54,880 bases of DNA from Rickettsiales bacterium (GTDB taxonomy: Bacteria > Pseudomonadota > Alphaproteobacteria > Rickettsiales > UBA998): contig JANQNR010000006.1 of assembly GCA_028279475.1 (NCBI GenBank), forward strand, positions 1 through 54,880, in the 5' to 3' direction. The notes under the pieces were generated by a model, which ran no database searches, had not been told where the DNA came from, and saw only the letters and a program-made list of their open reading frames with translations. The position numbers were made by a program, and so were the translations under genes. How positions within the stretch are numbered: the first letter of the stretch is position 1; the number at the start of each line of letters is the position of its first letter. This document shows positions 34,826 through 44,177 of the stretch, one piece after another.

Positions 34826-37741
34826 ATGAGTTCCATGGATTACCCTGTTATCCAACAACTGGAGACATTCCAGTCTGATAGCAATGCCGATGCCGCTGAA
34901 AGCATTATCACTACATGGCAAGAAACAAATCATCCTGTCCTTTCCTTCGTATCGCAGAATCCAAATATTACAGGGTTTCTGAATTTTATTGCTAAAAACT
35001 CACCCTATCTTACTCGGCTACTAGCGCATCACCCAGACATTTTTATTACTTTTCTTGAAGGCAACGCGGAAACGTTTTGCCAAAATAGCATCGCTGACAT
35101 AACGGCACGGCAGATACATGATACACCAATCTCAGAGGGACAACATTATCTACGTCTGATGAAACAGCGTGTCGCGCTGATGATCGCCCTGGCCGACCTT
35201 TCCGAACTCTGGCCACTGGAGCAGGTCACCGACACTTTGAGTGATTTTGCCGATGCCTGCATCCAATACGCGTTGGAACAGGCCTACCGGCATGCCATCC
35301 CTAAACAGCACCTCATACCAGACGCTCCCATCAGTCCTGACAAGGGTATTGCTGTGCTCGGCATGGGCAAGCTGGGTGGACGCGAGTTGAATTACTCCAG
35401 TGATATTGACCTGATCGCCCTGTTTGACCCCGAGAAGCTGGATTTCCTTAGCCCACCCGCACGCACACGTTTTGCTGTACGTCTGATTAAGCAGGTGACC
35501 TCATATCTGCATGACCGGCAGGAACTTGGCTATGTCTTCCGCGTCGATTTACGCCTACGGCCCGACCCGGCATCCACCGGGCTGGCTGTTTCGCTACATG
35601 CCGCCATCAGCTATTATGAGCGCGTTGGTCAAAACTGGGAACGCGCTGCCATGATTAAAGCACGTCCTGTTGCCGGAGACGCCAGCGTGTCAGAGCGGTT
35701 TCTCAGCGAAATCCAAAAATTTATCTGGCGTAGCCATCTTGACTTCGCTGCTATCGATGACATCCTATCCATCAAACGGCAGATGCAGGCAAAGGAAGAA
35801 CCAGAGATTACGCTGTCTGGCCATCACCTGAAAACCGGCTATGGCGGGATTCGGGAGATTGAGTTCTTAGCACAGATTCATCAACTAATCTGGGGCGGAC
35901 GCTTGCCGGTATTGCGAGTGGCTCCAACCTGCGAAGTGCTGCATATTCTGGCGAACCTGGAAATGATTGACCAGGAAATACACCAACACCTACAACAAGC
36001 ATACCGCCTCTATCGTCTGATGGAGCATCGACTGCAAATGCGGCAGGATCAACAAACACACAGCCTGCCGGATTCGCAGGAAGAGCTGCAACATTTGGCC
36101 ATCTTTTGCCGTGCAGATAGTATCGATGGTTTTTTGCAGCATGTGCTAGTAATGCTGCAAACCACACATGAGATTTTTACCTCTGCATTTCAAGAGTCAG
36201 CGCCGCTTGGTCATCTGGGCAAGCTGGTTTTCACTGGTGTCGATCATGATCGGGAAACGTTGGTCACCCTCTCACAGATGGGCTTCCAACACCCGGCAGA
36301 TGTCTCACTGACCATCCAGCAATGGCATAAGGGTACCAAGCGCTGTACCCGTACCAAACGAGCCAGAGAATTGCTCACAGAGCTAGTGCCAATGATCCTT
36401 GAGGAACTGGCAGATACAGTGAATCCTGATATGGCATTCAAGCGGTTTGACCATTTCCTGGACTCGCTGCCAGTAGGAGTGCAACCCTTTTCCTTATTCC
36501 GTTCCAACAGCGACTTGCTGGCTCTGATTGCCGATATTACCGGGAATGCGCCTGTATTAGCGCATACCTTGTCTCTCTATCCACAGTTACTGGATCAACT
36601 GGTTGGCTATCATGCCACCCACTTCACGGCACAGCCTGGCTCGATACGACGGGAATTGAAACAATGGCTGGCGCTGGCACGCGATGATGAGGAAGCTGTT
36701 AAAAATCTTTGTATGTTCAAATTAGAAAAAGAATTTTTGACGGGCGTACGGCTACTGATGCGTGACATCTCTGCACATAGTGCATCCAGTTATCTCAGTC
36801 GGCTTGCCGATGCCATTGTGCATGAGGCAATCACACTGGTTATGAACCAACTGGAAGAAAAGTACGCCATGCGCCCGGATTTGCATTTTGCTGTCATCGG
36901 GCTTGGAAAACTGGGCACGCAAGAGCTAATGATTGGCTCAGACCTGGATGTAATGTTCGTTTATGACATTCCGGAAGATGGAAGCATCAGCGAAAGTGAC
37001 GCTATTGCATTAACGCAATATTATAATCGCCTGACAGCGCGGGTTATCAATCTGCTGGGACACCCGGTCAAGATCGGAGCACTCTACGAGATGGACACAA
37101 AGCTACGCCCCTATGGCTCACAGGGAGCGCTAGCTGTAAGGCTGGATGGATTTCAGGAATATTACAGCACCTCCTCCTGGCTAGTGGAAAATCTGGCACT
37201 GCTTCAGGGGCGCATCATTTATGCCTCGCCTTTAATACGTTCCGAGGTCATGGATGCACTGCAGGATGCCAAGAAACTTCGCGCGCCTGCAACGGAAATA
37301 TGCAGCAATATACTGGAAACACGCGAGAAGATCAGCCAACAGCACCGTAATATCAGCACATGGGACATTAAATATTCCTGGGGTGGAATGATGGATGTGC
37401 AATGGATATTGAAAGGACTGATCGGCACATTCTCAGAACGACATACAATGCCGCATAGCCTGAACAAGACATCAGAACACATACACTGGCTACTGGAAAT
37501 CGGAGCCATCGACGAGAATCAGCAACAACTATTATTGGAAGCACATGGGCTATACCATGTAGCACTCAGCTACCTGCGACTTTGCCATGGTGACGCACTA
37601 CGTGAAGACCATATTACCGATGGGCTTAAACAACTTCTGAGTGAAGTGACCGGCATGGAAAATGCCGAGACATTGCAAATGCACCTATTGAGGCTTCAGG
37701 ATCAGGTTCACCATATGTTCCAGAATCTGACCTATATGTAA
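34826..37741 (+). CDS. glnE: bifunctional glutamine synthetase adenylyltransferase/deadenylyltransferase
   Basis: Controls glutamine synthetase by adding or removing AMP, in response to PII. It has two nucleotidyltransferase domains: N-terminal GMGKLGGRELNYSSDIDLIALFD (removal) and C-terminal GLGKLGTQELMIGSDLDVMFVYD (addition), each with the GS and DxD pattern. At 971 aa it is full length. It is divergent from the SprA-like gene. The downstream peroxiredoxin gene follows after 66 bp that includes a short TGGTTCA/TGAACCA palindrome. Confidence 0.97.
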   Translation: MSSMDYPVIQQLETFQSDSNADAAESIITTWQETNHPVLSFVSQNPNITGFLNFIAKNSPYLTRLLAHHPDIFITFLEGNAETFCQNSIADITARQIHDTPISEGQHYLRLMKQRVALMIALADLSELWPLEQVTDTLSDFADACIQYALEQAYRHAIPKQHLIPDAPISPDKGIAVLGMGKLGGRELNYSSDIDLIALFDPEKLDFLSPPARTRFAVRLIKQVTSYLHDRQELGYVFRVDLRLRPDPASTGLAVSLHAAISYYERVGQNWERAAMIKARPVAGDASVSERFLSEIQKFIWRSHLDFAAIDDILSIKRQMQAKEEPEITLSGHHLKTGYGGIREIEFLAQIHQLIWGGRLPVLRVAPTCEVLHILANLEMIDQEIHQHLQQAYRLYRLMEHRLQMRQDQQTHSLPDSQEELQHLAIFCRADSIDGFLQHVLVMLQTTHEIFTSAFQESAPLGHLGKLVFTGVDHDRETLVTLSQMGFQHPADVSLTIQQWHKGTKRCTRTKRARELLTELVPMILEELADTVNPDMAFKRFDHFLDSLPVGVQPFSLFRSNSDLLALIADITGNAPVLAHTLSLYPQLLDQLVGYHATHFTAQPGSIRRELKQWLALARDDEEAVKNLCMFKLEKEFLTGVRLLMRDISAHSASSYLSRLADAIVHEAITLVMNQLEEKYAMRPDLHFAVIGLGKLGTQELMIGSDLDVMFVYDIPEDGSISESDAIALTQYYNRLTARVINLLGHPVKIGALYEMDTKLRPYGSQGALAVRLDGFQEYYSTSSWLVENLALLQGRIIYASPLIRSEVMDALQDAKKLRAPATEICSNILETREKISQQHRNISTWDIKYSWGGMMDVQWILKGLIGTFSERHTMPHSLNKTSEHIHWLLEIGAIDENQQQLLLEAHGLYHVALSYLRLCHGDALREDHITDGLKQLLSEVTGMENAETLQMHLLRLQDQVHHMFQNLTYM

Positions 37742-37807
37742 CTGGTTCAGAGATATAGCGAAGAGTAGACAGGAGTCAGATAATATGAACCATTTTTGGA
37801 GAATACC

Positions 37808-38305
37808 ATGACCAAGCCGCAAGCCGATACCCAAGCCCCCGACTTCTCTGTTCCTAATCAGGCGGGTGATGTCTGCACGCTGAATAACTTTAAAGGAAAG
37901 GCATTAGTACTGTATTTCTACCCTAAGGACGATACGCCGGGTTGCACAACGGAAGCAAAGGATTTTACTACACTGGCAGATGAGTTTAACGCGGCAGGTG
38001 CCTATGTGGTTGGCGTATCTAAGGACTCCGTAGCAAAACATTGTAAATTCATCGACAAGCATGATTTGAGCGTGACTCTGCTTTCTGATGAAGATGGCGC
38101 ACTGTGTGAAGCATATGGCGTCTGGGTAGAAAAAAGCATGTACGGCAAGAAATATATGGGCATTGAGCGGGCTACTTTCCTGATTGATGCAGACGGCGTC
38201 ATCCGGCAGGTCTGGGAAAAGGTGAAAGTGAAAGATCATGCAAAAACCGTATTGGATGCCATAAAACAACTGAATAAAAATTCTACTGAAAGCATCGCTT
38301 CTTAG
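37808..38305 (+). CDS. bcp: thioredoxin-dependent peroxiredoxin, BCP/PrxQ type
   Basis: Reduces hydrogen and organic peroxides using thioredoxin. The peroxidatic Cys is C46 in DDTPGCTTEA. The resolving Cys that E. coli Bcp has five residues later is a Lys here (position 51), so the protein acts as a 1-Cys type or uses C23, C80 or C104 or another protein's thiol. The length is 165 aa. The ATG at 37808 has GGAG seven bases upstream; a TTG start at 37796 is less likely. Confidence 0.92.
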   Translation: MTKPQADTQAPDFSVPNQAGDVCTLNNFKGKALVLYFYPKDDTPGCTTEAKDFTTLADEFNAAGAYVVGVSKDSVAKHCKFIDKHDLSVTLLSDEDGALCEAYGVWVEKSMYGKKYMGIERATFLIDADGVIRQVWEKVKVKDHAKTVLDAIKQLNKNSTESIAS

Positions 38306-38343
38306 CTTGCGCCATAGCGGTGGCATCGGGTAAGACAAGCGAC

Positions 38344-39594
38344 ATGAAAATCGTCGTTCTTGGTGCCGGCATTACCGGTGTGACCGCCGCGTATGTGCTC
38401 GCATCACGCGGGCATGAAGTCGAAGTGATCGACCAGGAAGATGGTGCGGCGCAACAAACCTCCTTTTCTAATGGCGCACAACTAAGCTATTCCCATGCCG
38501 AACCCTGGGCCAACCCCGGCGTGTTCAAAAAAGTTTTCCAATGGATGTTCAAGGATGATGCGCCGCTGGTGTTGCGTCCACGAGCCGATATGCATATGTT
38601 GCGCTGGATGGCAATGTTCCTGATGCATTGCACCCCTGCACGCACCAGAGAAAACTGCGAACGGATGATGCGCATTGGTCTGTACTCCAAAGAGAAGATG
38701 ACGGCTATCCGCAAAGAAACCAAGGTAAAATTTGATTTCTCTGATAAAGGGATTCTGCATGTCTTTTCTGACGACACTTCCTATCAATCAGCTATCAAAC
38801 AGGCCGAGTTTCAGGAAACACTGGGATGTAAGGAACATGTGTTCTCCAAGGCGGAATGTCTGGAAAAAGAACCGGCGCTTGGCAAAGCTAATAAAGACAT
38901 TATCGGCGGCATTTATTCGGACATTGATGAAACCGGCGATATCCACCTGTTTACCAAGGCATTATCGAAATACTGCGCAGAAAAACTGAACGTCACCTTT
39001 TCGTATAATACCCGCGTATTGAAACTAAATACCCAGAAGCAGCGCATCGTTTCTGTTACTACGTCTCGCGGTGAAGTATCGGCTGATACCTATGTCATGG
39101 CACTGGGGCCCTATTCTGCACCGTTGCTCACCCCACTGGGATTACGTCTGCCTATCTATCCGATGAAAGGCTACAGCATCACCATACCGGCCTGGGATGG
39201 TGCACCGGACGTCAGCATTACCGATGACGAAAAGAAAGTGGTGATCAGTCGTATTGGCAATCGTATCCGTTCCGCCGGTACGGCAGAATTTGCAGGCTAT
39301 GATACCACAGTCAATGCCACCCGAATCCGGCAGATTACCGATTGCGTCACCGACCTTTTCCCTGATGCTTCCCTAGACTCTATGGAAGAATGGGCCTGCA
39401 TTCGTCCGCAAACACCCGATGGCCCGCCCATTGTTGGCCGCACTTCCTATCCGAACCTGTTTTTGAATACCGGCCACGGAACACTCGGCTGGACGCAGGG
39501 TGCCGGTACGGCCTACCTGCTAGCCGACATCATCGATAACAAGACACCAGAGATTTCTGTCGCTGGGCTGGAATTATCGCGTTATCGGAAGTAA
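38344..39594 (+). CDS. dadA: D-amino acid dehydrogenase
   Basis: An FAD-dependent enzyme that oxidises D-amino acids, feeding electrons to the respiratory chain. The FAD loop is VVLGAGITGVTAAY, followed by the family's QTSFSNGAQLSYSHAEPWANPG. The C-terminus has RPQTPDGPPIVG and TGHGTLGWTQGAGT. It is 416 aa, normal for DadA. The ATG at 38344 begins at the FAD loop, 38 bp after bcp. No alanine racemase lies nearby. Confidence 0.94.
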   Translation: MKIVVLGAGITGVTAAYVLASRGHEVEVIDQEDGAAQQTSFSNGAQLSYSHAEPWANPGVFKKVFQWMFKDDAPLVLRPRADMHMLRWMAMFLMHCTPARTRENCERMMRIGLYSKEKMTAIRKETKVKFDFSDKGILHVFSDDTSYQSAIKQAEFQETLGCKEHVFSKAECLEKEPALGKANKDIIGGIYSDIDETGDIHLFTKALSKYCAEKLNVTFSYNTRVLKLNTQKQRIVSVTTSRGEVSADTYVMALGPYSAPLLTPLGLRLPIYPMKGYSITIPAWDGAPDVSITDDEKKVVISRIGNRIRSAGTAEFAGYDTTVNATRIRQITDCVTDLFPDASLDSMEEWACIRPQTPDGPPIVGRTSYPNLFLNTGHGTLGWTQGAGTAYLLADIIDNKTPEISVAGLELSRYRK

Positions 39595-39612
39595 ACTCAG
39601 CATTAATCCGAG

Positions 39613-39755
39613 CACTCTCCCCCTGCGGGAGAGTCGAAGAGAGCAAGCATAGCGCCGCTCGATTCGGTGAGGGGTAAGCAGTTAACCCCTCACGCATCGT
39701 CTTCGGCTCCGTTGTCGCCTTGACTCTGCCGCTCTCCCGCAAGGGGAGAGCAAGT
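39613..39755. repeat. CTCTCCC-type palindromic repeat, copy 2
   Basis: Arms CACTCTCCC...GAGAGTC (39613-39635) and the complement around 39722-39755 (with a 5-bp insertion near 39728) enclose an inner pair GGTGAGGGGT/ACCCCTCAC (39666-39675 and 39685-39693). Same family as 6785-6928. It lies between the convergent dadA and argF genes. Confidence 0.85.
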
Positions 39756-39762
39756 GTCATAA

Positions 39763-40662
39763 CTATTCCACACACCAACAAAGAATTGCCTTCTGCACAT
39801 GCAGACGATTTTCTGCCTCATCCCAAACGGCAGACGATGTGCCATCAATCACATCTGCGGTGACTTCCTCCCCACGATGCGCGGGCAGGCAGTGCAGGAA
39901 TATGGCGTTAGACTTGGCTACCGCCATCACTTCTGCCGTAACCTGATAGGGAGTTAATAATTCGCGTCGGCGCTGGCTGTTTTCATGCCCCATCGACACC
40001 CAGGTGTCAGTGATGACCACATCGGCATCACGTGCCGCCGCCATGACGTCCTCATACAAGGTAATGTCTGCACCCTGCGCCTGACACGCACGTAACAGCG
40101 CAGCATCCGGACGAAACGGCTCCGGGCAGGCAATATGCAGTGAAAAATCGAACGGTGCCGCCGCTTCCATCCAGCTGACCAGCACGTTATTTCCGTCTCC
40201 GGCCCACATAACTCTCAAGCCGTCGGTACGCCCCAGACGCTCTTGCACGGTCAATAAATCGGCCATAATCTGGCAGGGATGTGAGCGATCCGTCAGCCCG
40301 TTAATCACCGGTACATCAGCATACGCCGCTAATTCCGTGAGTGTATCATGCAACATACAACGCATCATGATCGCATCGACGTAACGCGATAACACACGCG
40401 CGGTATCGGCAATGGTCTCGCCACGCCCCAACTGCAAATCATTGGATGACAGCACCACCGGATGCCCACCTAACTCTGCCATCCCGACCTCAAACGACAC
40501 GCGGGTACGGGTCGAATTTTTCTCAAAAATCATGGCCAGTGACTTTCCCGCCAGCATCTTTTCATGCGTTCGCCGGTTCGCCTTAAGCTCTGCGGCCAGT
40601 GCAAGAATTTGGTGCAGTTCCTCCGCTGGGATCTGGTGAATGTCAAGAAAATGTCGGGTCAT
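39763..40662 (-). CDS. argF: ornithine carbamoyltransferase
   Basis: Makes citrulline from ornithine and carbamoyl phosphate in arginine synthesis. It has the phosphate loop NSTRTRVSFEVGM, the MMRC variant of the carbamoyl-phosphate site (IMMRC), and FLHCLPAHRGEEV for ornithine. At 299 aa it is normal. The ATG at 40662 overlaps the argD stop by 4 bp, which argues for an argD-argF operon. A longer start at 40680 is possible but less likely. Confidence 0.96.
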   Translation of the reverse strand: MTRHFLDIHQIPAEELHQILALAAELKANRRTHEKMLAGKSLAMIFEKNSTRTRVSFEVGMAELGGHPVVLSSNDLQLGRGETIADTARVLSRYVDAIMMRCMLHDTLTELAAYADVPVINGLTDRSHPCQIMADLLTVQERLGRTDGLRVMWAGDGNNVLVSWMEAAAPFDFSLHIACPEPFRPDAALLRACQAQGADITLYEDVMAAARDADVVITDTWVSMGHENSQRRRELLTPYQVTAEVMAVAKSNAIFLHCLPAHRGEEVTADVIDGTSSAVWDEAENRLHVQKAILCWCVE

Positions 40663-41849
40663 AGCTGCCAACCTTTGCACACGTCATGGATGATGGTTTC
40701 CGCCTCGGCAATATGCGATGCCTCCAGAATCAGCGGAGGCACCACCCGTATCACATGCGTCACTGCGGGCGCAAGCAATAACCCGGCTTCACGGAATGCT
40801 GCATTGAGCGCATGCTTATCAATGGTCGACTGCACTACCAGCCCCAGCATCAGGCCATGGCCACGCACCTTATCAAATATATCAGGATACTTCTCAACCA
40901 CGGTTTCCAGGCTATGGCGTAATGTCATTCCTACTTCTGTAACATGTTCAAGAAATCCCGGCTCAAGAATGGTCGTTAACACCGCCTGCCCCACCGCACA
41001 GGCCAGCGGGTTCGATCCATAGGTTGAACCATGCGTCCCCTGCGTCATGCCGGATGCAGCACGCTCGGTGGTCAGCATTGCCGCCAATGGGAATCCACCG
41101 CCCATTCCCTTGGCAATCGTGCAGATATCCGGGGTGATGCCCGCTTCCTCGAACGCAAAGAGATGACCGGTACGCCCATAGCCGCACTGAATTTCATCGA
41201 GCATCAACAACACGCCTTGCGCATCACACAGGGCGTGTAGCTTTTGCAGATAGTCGGCGCTATGCTCACGTACCCCGCCTTCTCCTTGAATAGTCTCCAG
41301 CATAACGGCTGCCGTTTCCTTTGTAATGGCATGCTCCATCGCCTCAAGATCATGAAACGGAACACTGGAAAACCCTGGCATGAGCGGTTCAAACCCTTCC
41401 CGACTGGCGGCATGGCTACATGCAGCCAGCGCCCCCGTGGTACGTCCGTGAAATGCGCCATCAACCGTGATAATCTGCGTACGCTCCGCCTGCCCCTGCG
41501 CATAATGATAGCGCCGCGCGGTTTTGATGGCCGCCTCCACCGCTTCCGTGCCCGACGAACAGAAGAAAATACGATCAGCAAAGGAGGACTCTGCCAGCAA
41601 GGTAGCAAATGCCTCCAACGGTGCATTACGAAACAGGTTGGAACAATGCCAGAGCTGCTGCGCCTGTGTCTGCAACGCCGTCACCACCGCCGGATGACCA
41701 TGTCCCAGCGCATTGGTAGCGATACCTGCGGCAAAATCCAGATAGGTGTGCCCAGCCTCGTCGTACAGATACATGCCTTCGCCACGCACCATCAGCGTCT
41801 CGCAACGGCGGTAAACAGGTAATACATAATCTGTGGCGTTCACGGTCAT
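40659..41849 (-). CDS. argD: acetylornithine/succinylornithine aminotransferase
   Basis: A class III PLP aminotransferase that converts N-acetylglutamate semialdehyde to N-acetylornithine. It has the GTEAVEAAIK loop, HGRTTGALA, the LDEIQCGYGRTG segment, and the PLP-lysine in IAKGMGGGFPLAAM. At 396 aa it is full length. The ATG at 41849 is preferred to an upstream in-frame GTG at 41858. It overlaps argF by 4 bp at its end. Confidence 0.95.
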   Translation of the reverse strand: MTVNATDYVLPVYRRCETLMVRGEGMYLYDEAGHTYLDFAAGIATNALGHGHPAVVTALQTQAQQLWHCSNLFRNAPLEAFATLLAESSFADRIFFCSSGTEAVEAAIKTARRYHYAQGQAERTQIITVDGAFHGRTTGALAACSHAASREGFEPLMPGFSSVPFHDLEAMEHAITKETAAVMLETIQGEGGVREHSADYLQKLHALCDAQGVLLMLDEIQCGYGRTGHLFAFEEAGITPDICTIAKGMGGGFPLAAMLTTERAASGMTQGTHGSTYGSNPLACAVGQAVLTTILEPGFLEHVTEVGMTLRHSLETVVEKYPDIFDKVRGHGLMLGLVVQSTIDKHALNAAFREAGLLLAPAVTHVIRVVPPLILEASHIAEAETIIHDVCKGWQL

Positions 41850-41930
41850 CAACAACACTCAAAAGAGCGCTAGTATGCTACTGCGCTGCCTGTTTATCAA
41901 GAGAATATCGTTTAGGAAAGACGGCTGGAC

Positions 41931-42476
41931 CTAAGCTGCCGTGTCTTCTTCCTCGGCTACGGCCTCGACTTCTGGGGCTGCCTGTACGTCTTCTGCTTCT
42001 TCCTGTTCCAACTCGTCATAAGCGGATGCTTCCAGACTACGCACCACCTCAATCATGCAGGTGACTTTCACTTCCGGGTGCAAAGTAATGTTGGCCTTGT
42101 AGAGTCCCAGTGACTTGATCGCCCCGTCCAGATCGACTTGCTGACGGTTGAACTCCTGCCCCTTCTCTTTCAATGCGGCTACCACATCGCGCACAGCGAC
42201 AGAACCAAACAATTTGCCGTCTTCACTCGCCTGACGCACGATCTTGACCGACAGCCCTTCCAGCGCCTTCGCCTGGCTCTGAGCTGCATCACGCTTCTCG
42301 GCATTCTGCTTCTCCAGCGCCTCGCGTTTTGCCGCAATTTCAGCGACATTGGTCTTGGTCGCCCGCACCGCCTTCCCGGTAGGAATCAGGAAGTTGCGGC
42401 CATACCCGGCCTTCACTGCCACGACTTCACCAACATTGCCCAAGCGGGATACATGTTCCAATAAAATAACGTCCAT
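41931..42476 (-). CDS. rplI: 50S ribosomal protein L9
   Basis: The protein bridges the L1 stalk region with its two domains joined by a long helix. The N-terminal signature (MDVILLEHVSRLGNVGEVVAVKAGYGRNFL) is clear. The length is 181 aa, with an acidic Glu/Ala-rich tail of about 30 residues beyond the usual end. rplI normally follows rpsF-rpsR, but thrC is upstream here and argD downstream, so it is detached. Two palindromes lie in its leader at 42499-42638. Confidence 0.97.
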   Translation of the reverse strand: MDVILLEHVSRLGNVGEVVAVKAGYGRNFLIPTGKAVRATKTNVAEIAAKREALEKQNAEKRDAAQSQAKALEGLSVKIVRQASEDGKLFGSVAVRDVVAALKEKGQEFNRQQVDLDGAIKSLGLYKANITLHPEVKVTCMIEVVRSLEASAYDELEQEEAEDVQAAPEVEAVAEEEDTAA

Positions 42477-42498
42477 TATCAGTCTCTAATCTTTTATG

Positions 42499-42564
42499 GT
42501 ATAGCACTTTGATTTTTTCATTAGACATACCATATGTAATGAAAAAATCAAGAAAGTGCTATAC
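42499..42564. repeat. TATAGC-bounded palindrome, copy 2
   Basis: Left arm 42499-42523 and right arm 42537-42564 are complementary except for a 3-base bulge on the right. They are bounded by GTATAGC and GCTATAC. The loop holds CATACCATATG. The structure lies 23 bp upstream of the rplI start, so it would be in the rplI leader RNA. See also copies at 18813-18896 and 42575-42638. Confidence 0.85.
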
Positions 42565-42574
42565 ATTTTAATAG

Positions 42575-42638
42575 TATAGCGCGACCTTGATTTCACAATT
42601 GGACAAATAATGTTCAATTGTAAAATCAACGCGCTATA
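42575..42638. repeat. TATAGC-bounded palindrome, copy 3
   Basis: Left arm 42575-42604 and right arm 42612-42638 are complementary apart from a bulge and two mismatches, with bounds TATAGCGCG and CGCGCTATA. It is in direct tandem with copy 2, eleven bases away, but the two arms differ in sequence. Just after it CTATAAG/CTTATAG forms a further short palindrome (42634-42654). It lies between thrC and rplI. Confidence 0.85.
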
Positions 42639-42687
42639 AGATCAGCGCTTATAGGGTGCTTCCGCCGGAATTGCAAGCCTTTTCTCT

Positions 42688-44088
42688 CTATGGAAGACTC
42701 TGCAAAAAGGCCTTCACCGCCTCACTGTCGGCTGGTAGGCGAGTAAAGCGCTCCTCCCACTCAAACAAATCCGCCAAGTGCGCTGGCAGAGCCGGATGCG
42801 CGCCTGTTGCCGCTTCAACAGCATCCGGGAATTTAGCCGGATGTGCAGTGGCCAACGTAACATAGGCCGTATCCGCATGCCTCTCCAATTGCTCAACTGC
42901 ATGCACTCCAACCGCCGTATGTGGATCCAACAGGTACCCTGTATTCTTATAGGTTTGCCTAATCGTTCCGGTCGTCTGCGCATCATCTACACAAACCGCC
43001 TGAAACGTTGCCTGTAACTGCCTCCAAATCGGTTCACTCAGCGTAAACCCTCCGGATTGCTTCAACGAGGCCATCAATGCGGCTACCTGCGCGCTATCAC
43101 CTTGATGCAAATCATATAGCAAGCGCTCAAAATTACTCGACACGCCAATGTCCATGCTGGGGCTCAGCGTTTTGACGACGTCCTGCACCTCATAGCGCCC
43201 GGTCTCCACGCAGCGGGTGAGAATATCATTGCGATTGCTGGCGATGATGAGTGATGCCACTGGCAACCCCATACGCTTTGCCAGGTATCCGGCATAGATG
43301 TCACCAAAATTCCCGGTCGGCACGGAAAAGGCGACGGCACGTGACGACGCGCCCAGCTGGAATGCTGCATAGAAATAATACACAATCTGGGCAATGATGC
43401 GTGCCCAGTTAATGGAATTCACTGCGCCAAGCGGAGTACGTTCGCGAAACTCGTGATCAACAAACAGGGTTTTGACGATATGCTGGCAATCATCGAACGT
43501 CCCATCAATGGCCAGGCAGTGGACGTTGGCATCCGTGACCGTCGTCATCTGGCGGCGCTGCACGTCGGAGACTCTGCCATGCGGGTAGAGGATGACTACA
43601 TCCATCTGATGACGCCCCTGACATCCGGCAATCGCCGCCGAGCCAGTATCACCGGACGTCGCACCCAGAATCACCAATCGCTCTTTGCGCCGTACCAGCA
43701 CGGCATCCATCACCCGCCCCAACAATTGAAGCGCAAAATCCTTAAACGCCAGAGTCGGTCCGTGGAATAACTCCAGGACAAATTCATTATGACAAATTTG
43801 TACGAGCGGAGCGATGGCCTCATGGCGGAACGCCCCGTAACTTTCGTTGATGATCTCACGTAATTCCGCCTCTTTGAGCGTATCCCCGATAAAAGGCTGG
43901 ATAATCCGTAACGCCAGTTCCGTGTATGGCAACTGCGCCAATTCCACCAGCTCCGCTGGCGTGAAAGTCGGCAAATGCAATGGCACATACAACCCGCCAT
44001 CCGGTGCAAGCCCACTCAGCAGCACCTCTTCAAAACTGGTAGTGTGTGAATTATCTCGGGTCGAGCAATAGGTAATCGGCGTGGTCAT
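42688..44088 (-). CDS. thrC: threonine synthase
   Basis: A PLP enzyme that makes threonine from O-phosphohomoserine. The N-terminal YCSTRDN segment is typical, and the PLP lysine is in PTLAFKDFALQLL. GATSGDTGSAA binds the phosphate, and FSVPTGNFGDIYAGYLA is also conserved. At 466 aa it is the long bacterial/yeast type. The gene is separated from rplI by two tandem palindromes and from trxB by a short repeat-rich gap. Confidence 0.96.
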   Translation of the reverse strand: MTTPITYCSTRDNSHTTSFEEVLLSGLAPDGGLYVPLHLPTFTPAELVELAQLPYTELALRIIQPFIGDTLKEAELREIINESYGAFRHEAIAPLVQICHNEFVLELFHGPTLAFKDFALQLLGRVMDAVLVRRKERLVILGATSGDTGSAAIAGCQGRHQMDVVILYPHGRVSDVQRRQMTTVTDANVHCLAIDGTFDDCQHIVKTLFVDHEFRERTPLGAVNSINWARIIAQIVYYFYAAFQLGASSRAVAFSVPTGNFGDIYAGYLAKRMGLPVASLIIASNRNDILTRCVETGRYEVQDVVKTLSPSMDIGVSSNFERLLYDLHQGDSAQVAALMASLKQSGGFTLSEPIWRQLQATFQAVCVDDAQTTGTIRQTYKNTGYLLDPHTAVGVHAVEQLERHADTAYVTLATAHPAKFPDAVEAATGAHPALPAHLADLFEWEERFTRLPADSEAVKAFLQSLP

Positions 44089-44102
44089 GCGCTGTGTATA
44101 TC

Positions 44103-44168
44103 GTCTTTAGTCGTTGGTCGCTAGTCTTTAGTCGTTGGTATTCTGGTACTAAACAACCAACAACTAGG
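44103..44168. repeat. GTCTTTAGTCGTTGGT direct repeat with palindromic partner
   Basis: GTCTTTAGTCGTTGGT occurs twice with a 21-bp period (44103-44118 and 44124-44139). The second copy can pair with ACCAACAACTA a little further on (about 44158-44168). It fills the gap between trxB and thrC. Similar, looser GTTAGCAGTT/GTTGGCAG runs occur at about 2085-2110, 17024-17040 and 45135-45165. It looks like slipped simple sequence rather than a mobile element. Confidence 0.55.
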
Positions 44169-44177
44169 GACTAACAA

